A DNA stretch of 56,944 nt from Pseudomonadota bacterium (GCA_947505245.1 CANNIZ010000025.1:1-56944); one strand, 5' to 3'. Shown: positions 46,184-56,909, numbered from the stretch's first letter. Numbers and translations: made by a program. Notes: generated by a model from the sequence alone, not told the origin.

Positions 46184-47229
46184 TTTGCGGGTGGCCCGTC
46201 GATCGTGAACGCAAGTGCCCGTTTCACTTCGCGCGGGGGAGGCACGAAGGTGAGCTGCGACACGCGATCGACGGCTTCGGGTGGGTAGAACGAGAGGATC
46301 TCCCACGTCGGCGCCTCAAGGATCGGCTGCCAGGCCTCGACGAACGCGTTCGCTTCATCGGAATCGAGCCCCTGGGCCATTGCCGCGGCGTGGACGCCGG
46401 TGAGCAGGGTCAGGAGGGCCTCGGTGTCGATGGCTCTCAAGTGCACGCGCGCGTGGGCTGCGACCGACGTGACGTGCAGCAGCGAGTCGCCAGTCCACAC
46501 CCACACGTCGCCGAACGCCCAGTCGGTGTCGTTGACGAGCGTGCGGCCGTCGGGACCCTGCTCGACCGACAGGGGCGGAGGGACGGTCAGGCCCTGCGCG
46601 TTGTACAGGAGCACCGGCGTCGCGACGCCTCCCACGTCGAGGCAGCCGGGCACGTCGCCGAGGTACCGCGTCAGCTCGGCGGCCTCGCACCCGACGGGGC
46701 CGGTGAGGCCCGTGCAGACGGGAGCGTCGGCGGCAGGCGCCCACCCGAGGTCACAGGTCGCGCCGGCTTGCACCTGGACGTCGCTCCAGGTCCAGGTCGA
46801 GGTGTGCGAGGGTTGCGCGCCGCGATCCGGGGTCGGCCACACCTCGCGCAGGGCGCCACTCGCGACGGTCACGGTCGCGGTGATTCGCGTCGCCGCGTCG
46901 AACGTTGGACCCGGATGGAAGTACACGATCGGCTTCTTGATGATGGTGAGCTGAGGGTGGCCCCCCTCGGGAGGGTTTTGATGCGGCGCGGGCGGCTTGG
47001 GCACCACGGGCTTGGGCGGAGTCGCTGCGACGGGCGCCGTCGGCGTGGACGTCGACAGCGCGCCGGAGGTGAGGCTGATCAGACCCCACTCGTGGACCGC
47101 GTAGTCGGCCCCCACGGGCGCGTCCGGAAGTTGCGCGACGGGCGGCGGCGCCGCGGGCGGCGGCTCCTCGGCAGGCGGCGGTGGGACGGGGGAGCCGCAG
47201 GCAAACAGCGCGAGCAGGACGACGCTCAT
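46180..47229 (-). CDS. lipoprotein with VHEWG-type domain
   Basis: A 349-residue lipoprotein (MSVVLLALFAC) with a long Pro-rich linker (about 12-40). The segment YAVHEWGLISLTSGALSTS and the following LTIIKKPIVYFHPGP recall a family widespread in Myxococcota, Planctomycetes and Acidobacteria whose members begin with HEWGTFTS and carry KKPVIYFHPG; its function is unknown. Cysteines in ATCDLGW, PVCTGLTGPVGCEAAEL and GCLDVGG may form disulfides. CCGAGG precedes the ATG. It begins 37 bp after the formate dehydrogenase iron-sulfur gene. Confidence 0.7.
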   Translation of the reverse strand: MSVVLLALFACGSPVPPPPAEEPPPAAPPPVAQLPDAPVGADYAVHEWGLISLTSGALSTSTPTAPVAATPPKPVVPKPPAPHQNPPEGGHPQLTIIKKPIVYFHPGPTFDAATRITATVTVASGALREVWPTPDRGAQPSHTSTWTWSDVQVQAGATCDLGWAPAADAPVCTGLTGPVGCEAAELTRYLGDVPGCLDVGGVATPVLLYNAQGLTVPPPLSVEQGPDGRTLVNDTDWAFGDVWVWTGDSLLHVTSVAAHARVHLRAIDTEALLTLLTGVHAAAMAQGLDSDEANAFVEAWQPILEAPTWEILSFYPPEAVDRVSQLTFVPPPREVKRALAFTIDGPPAK

Positions 47230-47266
47230 GGGCACCTCGGATGCCGGTGGTAACCCGGTGTGCACT

Positions 47267-48186
47267 TCAACGGGAAGGGGCGTCTGCCGGCGCCTTCGCG
47301 CCGTGCTCGTGTACGAACGTCGTGCCGAAGCGGCCCTTGATGCAGAGGTTGCCGCGCGTGACGGACGAGTCCTCCGGCGAGTCGACGCGGACAATGCGGT
47401 TGTCCTGCACGACGAGCGCGAGGGTGCAGCCGACACCGCAGTACGGGCAGATCGTCTCCGTCGTGGTCTGGCGGTCTTCGTGCCAGTCGCCGGCTTTGCG
47501 CAGATCGTACTCGGAGAGCGCCATCAGCGCGCCGGTCGGGCACACGGCGATGCAGTTGCCGCAGTACACGCACGCCGAATCGGGCAGCGGCGCGTTGAAC
47601 TCGACGCTGACGCGCGCGTCGAACCCGCGGCCTGCGATGGCGATCGCGAACGTGTTCTGGGCGTCGGTGCCACACGCCTCGACGCACTTGTAGCAGGTCA
47701 CGCACTTCGCGTAGTCGCGGACGAACAGCCCGTTGTCGACCTTCGCGGGCTGGGCGACGGTCGCGGCGGTGGCGCCGTCGGGCGCGTGGTGGTCCCCGGT
47801 CTGCCGCGCGTCGCGGTCAGAGGTGGGCTCGGCCTTCGGCCCGAACCGGTCTACGTCGGCGCCGTAGGCTTCGATCCAGGCAGCGAGCTTCGGCGCCGTG
47901 GACAGGTCGACCGACGACGCGAGCAGCTCGAGCACGACCTTGCGGCTGGTGCGGACGCGCTCGGTGTTGGTGTGCACCACCATGCCCGCTTCGGCCCGGC
48001 GCGCGCACGACGCCACGAGGGTGCGAGCACCCTCCAACTCGACGACGCACATGCGGCACGCGTTGACCGGCGTGAGGTGCTTCGCCCAGCAGATCGTGGG
48101 CACGTCGATGCCGAGGGCGGTGGCGGCGTCGAGCAGCGTGTCGCCTTCCTCGACCGAGACGGTGCGCCCGTCGAGGGTGAGCGTGA

Positions 48187-48190
<4 letters not shown>
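47267..48190 (-). CDS. formate dehydrogenase iron-sulfur subunit (NuoG-like N-module plus catalytic-subunit [4Fe-4S] domain)
   Basis: A 307-residue protein. Residues 1-80 are a plant-type [2Fe-2S] domain (C34, C45, C48, C62). About 150-215 are two ferredoxin-type [4Fe-4S] motifs (CVTCYKCVEAC and CVYCGNCIAVC). The C-terminal ~65 residues are TICPYCGVGCTLALVV ... GNLCIKGRFG, the [4Fe-4S] domain that normally opens the molybdopterin subunit of formate dehydrogenase. No His-Cys cluster of NuoG is seen. The protein ends before the Mo-binding domains, which are encoded by a separate upstream gene. It would carry electrons between the Mo site and the NuoE/F-like subunit. GTG start, 4-bp overlap. Confidence 0.85.
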
Positions 48191-49992
<1,802 letters not shown>

Positions 49993-51596
49993 GGGCTTCC
50001 TCGCGCTCGATCCGGATCGCGGTCGCCTTGAATTCGGCGGTGCCGGAGCGCGGATCGGTCGCGTCGATGGTGAGGCAGTTCGTGTCGACGTCTTCGGCTT
50101 CGTGGTAGGTCATGAACGCGAGCCCGGGGACGAGCCCCGGATCGATGCGCACCGTCGCGCGCACGCTGCCGCGCCGGGAAGTGACGCGCACCACGGCGCC
50201 GCCGGCGACGCCCAGGCGGGCGGCGTCTTCGGCGGACACGTCGATTCCCTCGCGACGCCACAGCGGCGACGTGTAGCCGGCCGTCTGCACGCCCGTGTTG
50301 TACGCGTCGAGGCGACGTCCGGTAGTGAGCCGGATCGGGAACTCGTCGGTGAGCGCGTCGATGGGCGCCTCGGGGATGGCGCAGGTGAACGGCGCCCGCA
50401 TGCCCTCGACGGGCACCTTCCACAGCCGCTCGTGGAGGATCTGCGTGCCCGGGTGGTCTTCGGTCGGGCAGGGCCACTGCAGGCCTCCGTGCGCCTCGAG
50501 CCGCGCCCAGCTCATCCCGCCGTGCATCGGCGACAACGAGCGAAGCTCGTCCCACAGCTGCTCGGACGTCGGCGAACCGAGATCGCGCCCCAACCGCCGC
50601 GACAGCTCACCGAGGATCCACACGTCGTCGCGCGCGCCGGCGGGAGGCTCGAGCGCCTTGCGCACGCGCTGGACGCGTCGCTCCGAGTTGGTCACCGTGC
50701 CCTCGGTCTCGCACCACGCCGCCGACGCCGGCAGCACGACGTGGGCGAGCTCGGCTGTGCGGGTGAGGAAGATGTCCTGCACCACGAGGTGATCGAGGCC
50801 CCGCAGCAGGGCGCTTGCGTGGTTCAGGTCCGCCTCGGACTGTGCGGGGTTCTCCCCGATGATCAACAGCGACCGCAGCTCGCGCCGCTCCATCGCGTTG
50901 AACATCTCGGTCAGGTTCCAGCCGTGTTTCGGCGGGATCGTGCAGCCCCAGAGCGCGTCGTAGCGGGCGCGAATGGCGTCGTCTTCCACGTCCTGGAAGC
51001 CTGGCAGCTTGTGCGGCAGCGCCCCGCTGTCGCCGCCGCCCTGTACGTTGTTCTGGCCGCGCAGGGGGTTGATCCCCGCGCCCTTTCGGCCGACCTGGCC
51101 GCACAACAACCCGAGGTTGATCAGCGATAGCACGTTGTCGACGGCGTTGTGGTGCTCGGTGATCCCGAGCGTCCAGCACAGCTGCGCGCGCTCGGCCTTG
51201 GCGTACGCGTGCGCGAGCCTGCGAATCAGCTCCGCGGGGACACCCGTCGCAGCCTCGCCGCGCTCGAGCGTCCAGGGCTCGACGTGGCGCGCGAACGCCT
51301 CGAAGCCCGTCGTCGCGTTGCGCACGAACGAATCGTTGGCGAGACCCGCGCGGAGGATCTCGGCGGCGATCGTGTGGGCGAGTTCGATGTCGGTGCCCAC
51401 GCGGACGGCGAGGTGAGTGTCCGCCCACGCGGCGGTGGGCGTGCGGCGCGGATCGATCACGAACAGCTTCGCGCCGTTGCGGATGCCCTTGAGCACGTGG
51501 TGGAAGAAGATCGGGTGCGCCTCGCGCGCGTTGCTGCCCCACAACACGATGACGTCCGTCTGCTCGACGTCCGAATACGACGAGGTCCCACCCCCT

Positions 51597-51640
51597 GCAC
51601 CGAATGCTGTCGCCAGACCGACGACGCTAGGTGCGTGTCA
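51597..51640 (-). promoter_or_regulatory. bacterial SECIS-like hairpin and Sec UGA
   Basis: In the minus-strand mRNA the UGA (51640-51638) is followed by GCACC (51634-51630), which pairs with GGUGC (51601-51597), and by an upper stem GUCG (51625-51622) / CGAC (51612-51609) closing a loop UCGGUCUGG. The loop contains GGUCUG, the same word as in the E. coli fdhF SECIS loop that SelB recognises. Length and position fit a bacterial SECIS. Confidence 0.8.
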
Positions 51641-51944
51641 AGTCCGGTTGCAGCTGTCGATGTTGTTGCTGCCGACCGTCGCCCGGATGAACTTCTGCGC
51701 GAGGTAGTTCATCTCGTTCGTGGCTTTTGAGCAGGAGAAGATGCCAAAGCTCTGCGGCGAGTGGTCGGCGACGCTGGACCGGATGCCGTCGGCGGCCCGA
51801 TCGAGCGCCTCGTCCCATGAAGCGGGCCTTAGCACGCCGTCCTCGCGGACGAGCGGCGTAGTGAGGCGGGCGAGCGGCGTGCGGGACATACGGCCTCCAG
51901 GCGGGTCCAGTCTAGCAGGCGAGCCCGCGCCACGTGCCCGCCGA

Positions 51945-51959
51945 CCCCGCGACGCGGGG
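51945..51959. terminator. short GC hairpin in divergent intergenic region
   Basis: CCCCGCG-A-CGCGGGG lies in the 170 bp between the divergent formate dehydrogenase and lysozyme-like genes. It is a 15-base palindrome without a T-run; role unknown. Nothing else was recognised in this gap. Confidence 0.35.
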
Positions 51960-52059
51960 GCAACTTAGTTGGCGGGAACGAAGGCACGCTTCGACGAGCG
52001 GCCGATCAACGGACTTGGCGGGGGCCGGCGACGCCCGCACAATGCAGACGGGGGTGCCC

Positions 52060-52752
52060 ATGCCCGGTCTTCGTCGTCGCCCGCTCCTCGGTGGCGCGCC
52101 ATTCCAGGGTCGGCGAGGCGGTCCGGCCGCTGCGGATCCGGCGCGGAGCAACGCCGCCGCGCAGGACGCGCTGCACGCCCAGCCGGTCGCGCCGGAGTCC
52201 CGGAGCGCGCTGCTCGACGAGGTGAGCCACGACCTGATGGTGTTCCCCGGCTTTGACCAGGCCTGGCACCAGGGGAACGACGCGATGATCGCCAACGTCG
52301 TGAACGACTTCAACGCGCGCAAGGGGTGGAGCCGCGAGGATCCTCACTGGCTCGATCCGAACCTGGTGAAGGCGTGGGCGATGCAGGAATCGGGCGGCGA
52401 TCCCGATGTGTTCCAGTCCGGCGACATGATGCAGGTCAACAACGGCGGCGATTGGGCCCGCGAAAAAGCGCAGTTCGGGCTGAAGAAAGGGGAGGCGGTC
52501 GACCCCGAGAAGAGCCTGCGCACGGCGCTCGAATGGGCCTACTACAAGGGTGAAGTCACCCGCGCGGTGGGCGCGGGCGGCGTGGACGAGGCCCACGACT
52601 GGCATGCCACGGAACGCGGCAGCGAGGCCGTCAACGGCTACGAGAGCCAGTTCCAGGGCTGGGACACGGCGCTCGAAAACTACAACGGCGGCGGCGTGCG
52701 CGACTACCAGGGGCAGGTCGAGCGCCGCCTCGCGACCGGACAACCCGCCTGA
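52060..52752 (+). CDS. lysozyme/transglycosylase-like protein without signal peptide
   Basis: A 230-residue protein. Residues 1-45 are Arg-, Pro- and Ala-rich and not a signal peptide (MPGLRRRPLLGGAPFQGRRG). Residues about 95-200 resemble a lytic transglycosylase: WLDPNLVKAWAMQESGGDPD, with Glu110 as likely catalytic acid, SGDMMQVNNGGDW, then SLRTALEWAYYKG. Missing export signals imply either a non-Sec route such as a contractile injection or type VI system, or a cytosolic role. The ATG at 52060 has GGGGG upstream; ATG 52042 is possible. Confidence 0.68.
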   Translation: MPGLRRRPLLGGAPFQGRRGGPAAADPARSNAAAQDALHAQPVAPESRSALLDEVSHDLMVFPGFDQAWHQGNDAMIANVVNDFNARKGWSREDPHWLDPNLVKAWAMQESGGDPDVFQSGDMMQVNNGGDWAREKAQFGLKKGEAVDPEKSLRTALEWAYYKGEVTRAVGAGGVDEAHDWHATERGSEAVNGYESQFQGWDTALENYNGGGVRDYQGQVERRLATGQPA

Positions 52753-52827
52753 ACATCGCTGAGGGCGCGCGTCGTCGTACCCGCACGGCTCGTCGCGCTA
52801 CTACGCTGACCCGGTCTGGAGGTGCTC

Positions 52828-53307
52828 ATGGTCCTCGTCTTCCTCGCCTTCGCTTGCGGGACCCCCGCCGAACCCGAGCCCGGGCAGGCACCGCCGGTCT
52901 CGGCTCCTGTCGCGCCGGTGGTCGCTCCGGCGCCTGCCGTCGCTGCAGCACCTGTCGCCGCGGACACCGCGCCCGCCGAGGCCGCAGCTTTGAGCTGGCT
53001 CGCGCTCGTGGACGGCGGTTCGTACGGCGACTCCTACGATCAGGCCGCCGCCTTCTTCCGCAGCTCCCTTTCGAGGGACGCGTGGGTCACCGCGGTCACG
53101 GGCGCGCGGTCTCCGCTCGGGTCAGCAGGCGCGCGCGTGTTGCTGTCGGCCACGCCGATGACCACGCTGCCGGGCGCTCCGGCCGGCGAGTACGTGGTCA
53201 TCCAATACAAGACGCAGTTTGCGAACCACCCCGACGGCATCGAGACGATCACGCCGATGAAGGATCCCGACGGGACGTGGCGGGTCTCGGGCTACTTCAT
53301 CAAGTAG
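52828..53307 (+). CDS. DUF4019-type lipoprotein
   Basis: A 159-residue lipoprotein (MVLVFLAFAC) with a Pro/Ala-rich linker (about 12-50), then a DUF4019-like domain: ALSWLALVDGGSYGDSYDQA, FFRSSLSRDAWVTAV, GEYVVIQYKTQFAN and ETITPMKDPDGTWRVSGYFIK. DUF4019 is a cystatin-like fold of unknown function found in periplasmic proteins. GGAGG precedes the ATG. It is 75 bp after the lysozyme-like gene, same strand. Confidence 0.82.
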   Translation: MVLVFLAFACGTPAEPEPGQAPPVSAPVAPVVAPAPAVAAAPVAADTAPAEAAALSWLALVDGGSYGDSYDQAAAFFRSSLSRDAWVTAVTGARSPLGSAGARVLLSATPMTTLPGAPAGEYVVIQYKTQFANHPDGIETITPMKDPDGTWRVSGYFIK

Positions 53308-53326
53308 AGCCGGTCTGCGGTTTGGC

Positions 53327-55021
53327 CTACTTGATCCACAACTGGGCCGAACCACTCCAACCTGCGCGATGCGAACCGTAGTAGGTACCGCCGTAGTCGT
53401 GCGCGATGGAGTAGCCCCAGTTCTGGTCGTCGGGGCCATTGGTGGAGTCGAAGTTGCCCGGCATCGAGTTCCAATGGGCCACTCCCATCGTGTGCGTGGT
53501 GCCGATGGCGGTATTGGAGCCTGCGCTGTACGACTCAAAACACGTGCGCAGCCAGTTGTTGGCCGTCGTGGTGCTCTGGCTCCAATGCCGATTGACGTAG
53601 GTGCCCCAGCCGGAACCGCTAACGGCGTTGAAGTAGCGAGGTACACCCTTGGTGGTGACGCGCGCGACCGTACCGGCCGAAATCAGTGCATTCGTGTTTG
53701 CCTGCCCGATGTTGCCGCCCGTGCTGGACGTGTCGAAGGGAACGCCGACCGCGGCGTCCTCGGTGTGAATGTTGTTCGACCCGTTGGTGATCGCGGCGAG
53801 CGTCCAGCCGCCGCCGTCGGTCGTCATGTCGCAGAACGCGCGAAAGGCGTCCGTGGTCGCTCCGCCGTTGGGATCGATCCAATAAAGGCGGTCGCCCGTG
53901 GACGCCCCGGAGTCAAGGATCGCTCGGCAGCTCAGCCCGGCGCCGGCCTGTGTCGATCCGTCCTGGCGTCGGGCAAAGGTGGTCCAGGCCACCCCATCGC
54001 AGGCTTGAAAGGTCGTGCCTGTCCAACGGATCGTTCCTGCCTTGGTCGACGTGCAAGCCGCCAGGTCGGCGCCGATCTTCACGCCGCCGGCGACATCGAG
54101 CTTGGCCAACGGAACTGCGACGCCCACGCCCACGCTGCCGTTGACGAACAGGTCGCCGGTCACGGTGCCACCCGCCAGCGGCAGGGCGTTGTCGGCCTTG
54201 GTGCCCTGCGCCGCCGTTGCGTAGGCCGTGGATGCCGTGTACGCCGCGGTTCCGAGCGCGCTCGCTGCGACGTAGCCGTTGTTCGAGACATACGTGTCCA
54301 CGGTGGCCTCGTTCGGCCCGAGCGTGGAGGCGTCGGTGCACACGAGGAGACCGCTCGCGTTGGCCATCAACACCTGGTTCACGGTGCAGCTCTGCTTGGC
54401 GACGTAAACCGAATCAAGCTGCGTTCGCAGCTCTGTGATCGTGTCGTAGGCCGCGAGCTTCGCCCAGGCATCGATCGTCGTCGGATCCGCGCTGAACTGC
54501 GTGCCGCTGAGGAGCAGGCCGGTGCCGTTGGTGTAGGTGGCGCTCTGGTCGCCGTCGAGCAGCGTCGCCGGCGTGCCGACCAAATCAAGCCAGTTGACCG
54601 GGTCGCCCGCCAGGAGGATGTCCGCGGGGTCGATCCCGCCCACCGTGGCCGCGTCCTCGCAGTACTGCGAAAACGCCGCGAACGGCGCCGTCGCGATGTC
54701 GAACCGCGGCGACATCTCGGCGCCCGTGCCCACCGCCACGCCGAGCGACAATATGCCGTTGTCCCGGAACATCCCGAGATCCAACTCGCTCACGTCGCCG
54801 AGGTACACCGTGAACTGGCCGCTATCGACCACCACGGACTGGTTCTCCGTCCACAGCTCCGAGCCCGTGGCGCCGTAGAGCTTCAGGTGCAGCGTGACCG
54901 TGTCGTTGATCGGGGCGCCGGTGGAGTCCGTCAGGTAGCCCGTGACCGGGATCGACGAAGGCGCCGCGGCCTCCGCGACAAAGGGGGTGAGCAGCGCGAG
55001 CAATGGAAGCGTGCGGTACAT
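53327..55021 (-). CDS. secreted fibrinogen-like / tail-fibre-like protein
   Basis: A 564-residue protein with signal peptide MYRTLPLLALLTPFVAEAAA. Residues about 25-120 are a beta domain (VTGYLTDSTGAPINDTVTLH) seen at the start of many bacterial secreted proteins. The middle has tail-fibre-like segments (NALPLAGGTVTGDLFVNGSV). From about 360 is a fibrinogen-C-like or collagen-associated domain: SCRAILDSGASTGDRLYWID, FCDMTTDGGGWTLAAITNGS and HWNSMPGNFDSTNGPDDQNW. It is probably a surface adhesin or carbohydrate-binding protein. GGAG lies about ten bases before the ATG. Confidence 0.8.
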   Translation of the reverse strand: MYRTLPLLALLTPFVAEAAAPSSIPVTGYLTDSTGAPINDTVTLHLKLYGATGSELWTENQSVVVDSGQFTVYLGDVSELDLGMFRDNGILSLGVAVGTGAEMSPRFDIATAPFAAFSQYCEDAATVGGIDPADILLAGDPVNWLDLVGTPATLLDGDQSATYTNGTGLLLSGTQFSADPTTIDAWAKLAAYDTITELRTQLDSVYVAKQSCTVNQVLMANASGLLVCTDASTLGPNEATVDTYVSNNGYVAASALGTAAYTASTAYATAAQGTKADNALPLAGGTVTGDLFVNGSVGVGVAVPLAKLDVAGGVKIGADLAACTSTKAGTIRWTGTTFQACDGVAWTTFARRQDGSTQAGAGLSCRAILDSGASTGDRLYWIDPNGGATTDAFRAFCDMTTDGGGWTLAAITNGSNNIHTEDAAVGVPFDTSSTGGNIGQANTNALISAGTVARVTTKGVPRYFNAVSGSGWGTYVNRHWSQSTTTANNWLRTCFESYSAGSNTAIGTTHTMGVAHWNSMPGNFDSTNGPDDQNWGYSIAHDYGGTYYGSHRAGWSGSAQLWIK

Positions 55022-55057
55022 GTTTGAATCTCCAGAGAGGTAGCGAGGGCTTTTGGA

Positions 55058-55420
55058 CTATGGAACCGGGACGATCGGGCCGAGGACCAGGACGTAGCCC
55101 CCACCCGAGGAGGTGCCGTACGACTCGCCGCCGATGGCGAGTTTCAGGTGGTTGCCGCCCGCATCGGCGGAGCCTCCGCCGTTCGTGATCGCCACGAACG
55201 ACCCTGGCGGCACATCCGCGTCGGTGTCCGCGTCAGTGTCCGCGTCAGTGTCCGCGTCGGTGTCCGCGTCGGTGTCCGCGTCGGTGTCCGCGTCAGTGTC
55301 CGCGTCGGTGTCTGCGTCGGTGTCGGTGTCTGCGACGCCGGTCTCCGACGTGTCCTCGACCTTGTGGCGATAACCCAAAGCGAGCGTGGCGAGCATGACT
55401 GTGGTGAAGCTGAAACGCAT
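55058..55420 (-). CDS. DTDAD-linker protein with lost lipobox cysteine
   Basis: A 120-residue protein with leader MRFSFTTVMLATLALGYRHK, then EDTSETG and a 40-residue DTDA linker, ending in a short GlySer-rich domain (FVAITNGGGSADAGGNHLKL). The leader is close to that of the lipoprotein at 21719-22936 (MRFWLISPLLATALVFTQGC, then KNEDTSETG), but Tyr stands where the lipobox Cys belongs, so lipid attachment is lost. It lies 36 bp upstream of the fibrinogen-like gene on the same strand and may be a decaying stub of a longer lipoprotein. Confidence 0.6.
   Translation of the reverse strand: MRFSFTTVMLATLALGYRHKVEDTSETGVADTDTDADTDADTDADTDADTDADTDADTDADTDADTDADVPPGSFVAITNGGGSADAGGNHLKLAIGGESYGTSSGGGYVLVLGPIVPVP
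55208..55335. repeat. tandem repeat encoding DTDAD linker
   Basis: Hexameric GTCCGC/GTCGGT units on the plus strand, the fifth DTDA-type or related linker repeat in the window, inside the gene at 55058-55420. Confidence 0.85.
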
Positions 55421-55691
55421 TCATCCCACTTTTTACGATCGGCAGGTTACCTCCTGCATTCTCGGTTGTCTACGCGAGCCGGCGGATGCGCCCCAGGACG
55501 GGTTGCGCGACACGATCGACGGTGAGTGGATCGACGCGCCAGGGGTCGAACGATGGGCGTTTTATCGCGGCACCCTCGTGGTGATCGACCAGCTCCGCAA
55601 CGGCACCCAGGCGCGGATCGTCGAGCAAGGCTGGGTGGGGGAGGACTTCCGGTTCCCGCAAACTCCATATCCGTCGCTGCGGACTCCGTGA
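55386..55691 (+). CDS. hypothetical protein, doubtful start
   Basis: The frame is open from GTG 55386 or ATG 55395, but the first ~10 codons are antisense to the DTDAD gene. From about 55460 the codons have strong third-position GC and a protein-like sequence (REPADAPQDGLRDTIDGEWI, FYRGTLVVIDQLRNGTQARI), so at least this part looks coding; TTG 55503 with AGGA before it would give 62 residues. The frame ends in GTGA, overlapping the next ORF. It may be the 5' part of a frameshifted gene that continues in the next frame. Confidence 0.4.
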   Translation: MASMTVVKLKRIHPTFYDRQVTSCILGCLREPADAPQDGLRDTIDGEWIDAPGVERWAFYRGTLVVIDQLRNGTQARIVEQGWVGEDFRFPQTPYPSLRTP

Positions 55692-55882
55692 CCTTCGTCC
55701 TCCCGGGAACGTGCACCGGCGACGTAGGGCTGTACGTCAGCCTCCCGCCGGGCGTGCAGTCTTGTTCCCCCGGTGTCACCTGCGCTGCGGGCGGAATCTC
55801 GCTGATGTGGATGCTCAAGGTGCAGGTGCAACCGTCGCCCGCCGCCCCAGCGACCCCGCCGGGTGCGGGCCTGGCCCGGTGA
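55688..55882 (+). CDS. small hypothetical protein or continuation of a frameshifted gene
   Basis: A 64-residue frame from GTG 55688 (4-bp overlap with the preceding ORF) reads VTFVLPGTCTGDVGLYVSLP, then CSPGVTCAAGGISLMWML. The same frame extended upstream reads ANSISVAADSVTFVLPGTCT, a natural-looking beta strand that would join the preceding frame near 55655 after a one-base shift. It ends in another GTGA overlap. A single frameshifted gene is as likely as two small ones. Confidence 0.35.
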   Translation: MTFVLPGTCTGDVGLYVSLPPGVQSCSPGVTCAAGGISLMWMLKVQVQPSPAAPATPPGAGLAR

Positions 55883-56527
55883 TCCCACGGCGCCGCGAGT
55901 ACGAACGGCGCGGTCACTCTGCCAACGAAGCCGTGTTCTGCGTGCGCGTGGAAGGGCTCACCCACCCGGTGGGACCTGCGGCCCTACACCGTTCTAGTCG
56001 GCGGATCGAATGGGTTGTAGACGCCCCAGCGGGCGTCGGCGTCGACCAATACCAGCTGTCGCGGGACGACGTAGCCGCGCTGCCGTCGGATGCGACGGAG
56101 GACGTCGAGCGGCTCGCCGATGATCGACCTGGGCGGAGGTCGGGTGCCGGTTGCTAGGCCGCGCCCGGGCCACGGCGTCGCTTCGAACCGGCGCGGGTTC
56201 AATTCCAATATTGGGTTAAGTCGCCAATAAGTCGGCTGACAACCTTGCCATTTTTCAACGCAGTTGGTGTTCCTGCGGGAAATGTGGGATGTGGTTGAAA
56301 GGCGCCTTTTCGTCGGTTCGGCCGCGCCGCGGACGGCTAATCGGCGCTTATCCTGAACAGGACTCATACAGCCGCTTCGCTGGCGAAAAGGGCGACTCAA
56401 GCAAGGTCGTACACCGCTTGACGGGACTCACGTCGAGGCCCACGGTCGTGGTCTTCGCGGCGGGCGCGGCCGAGTTTCCGCTCGCGTTGGATTCGGTTAC
56501 CTGGACCGGCGCCGGAGGCGCTTTCGA
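55883..56527. other. region of unresolved gene remains
   Basis: No firm gene. Two frames compete: a plus frame 55879-56157 (92 residues, FCVRVEGLTHPVGPAALHRS) that begins with a third GTGA overlap, and a minus frame that ends at 55984 (LDVLRRIRRQRGYVVPRQLV, then DADARWGVYNPFDPPTRTV) with slightly better third-position GC but no good start. From 56160 to 56420 the sequence is more AT-rich. Neither frame matches a known family. I read this as decayed sequence. Confidence 0.35.
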
Positions 56528-56818
56528 ATGGCAATGGACGCAAATTTGGCCCCGAACGCCTGGCTCGTGCGGGCCCGCAGTTGGCTCGTGATCGCTGCGG
56601 TCGCGGGCGTCGCCCTGGCTCCGCTGGCCTACCTGGGACGGCTGGCGGTGCGGATCGGGACGCCGGCGTCCCCGTTCGTGGAGGCCCTGCCCAACGTGCT
56701 CCTCCTCGCGGCCACAGTCGCGCTGGTGCGTGGCGTCGCGCCGGGGCCTGCGAAGCAGCTGGCCTTGTCGGCCGCGGCGGCCAGGGCGGTGCATGTAGGT
56801 GCGGTTGTCAACCCGTGA
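56528..56818 (+). CDS. small membrane protein
   Basis: A 96-residue protein with two hydrophobic helices: about 19-42 (SWLVIAAVAGVALAPLAYLG) and 55-75 (ALPNVLLLAATVALVRGVAP). No family recognised. GGAGG lies nine bases before ATG 56528; ATG 56534 is an alternative. It is followed by the nested palindrome near the window end. Confidence 0.55.
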   Translation: MAMDANLAPNAWLVRARSWLVIAAVAGVALAPLAYLGRLAVRIGTPASPFVEALPNVLLLAATVALVRGVAPGPAKQLALSAAAARAVHVGAVVNP

Positions 56819-56843
56819 CCCTCAGCAAATCCCGGACACCCAG

Positions 56844-56909
56844 GCGGGTCGCGGGTGGTCGACGGGGGATCACGGTGCGGTGAGCACCGCCTGTTGACCC
56901 CCGACCCGC
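56844..56909. terminator. nested palindrome, possible terminator
   Basis: Three concentric inverted pairs: GCGGGTC (56844-56850) with GACCCGC (56903-56909), GGGGG (56864-56868) with CCCCC (56898-56902), and CGGTGC (56873-56878) with GCACCG (56884-56889). It can fold into a long imperfect hairpin 26 bp after the small membrane-protein gene. No T-run follows. Confidence 0.5.

Noticed and set aside
51638..51889. 83-residue truncated formate dehydrogenase fragment, with a separate 530-residue ORF after it
   Set aside because: The TGA is at the Sec position with a SECIS-like hairpin after it and both parts share one frame, so this is one gene.
56195..56225. tRNA gene, from a TTCAATTCC T-loop-like word
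   Set aside because: The flanking bases do not form a T-stem and no acceptor or anticodon arm can be drawn.
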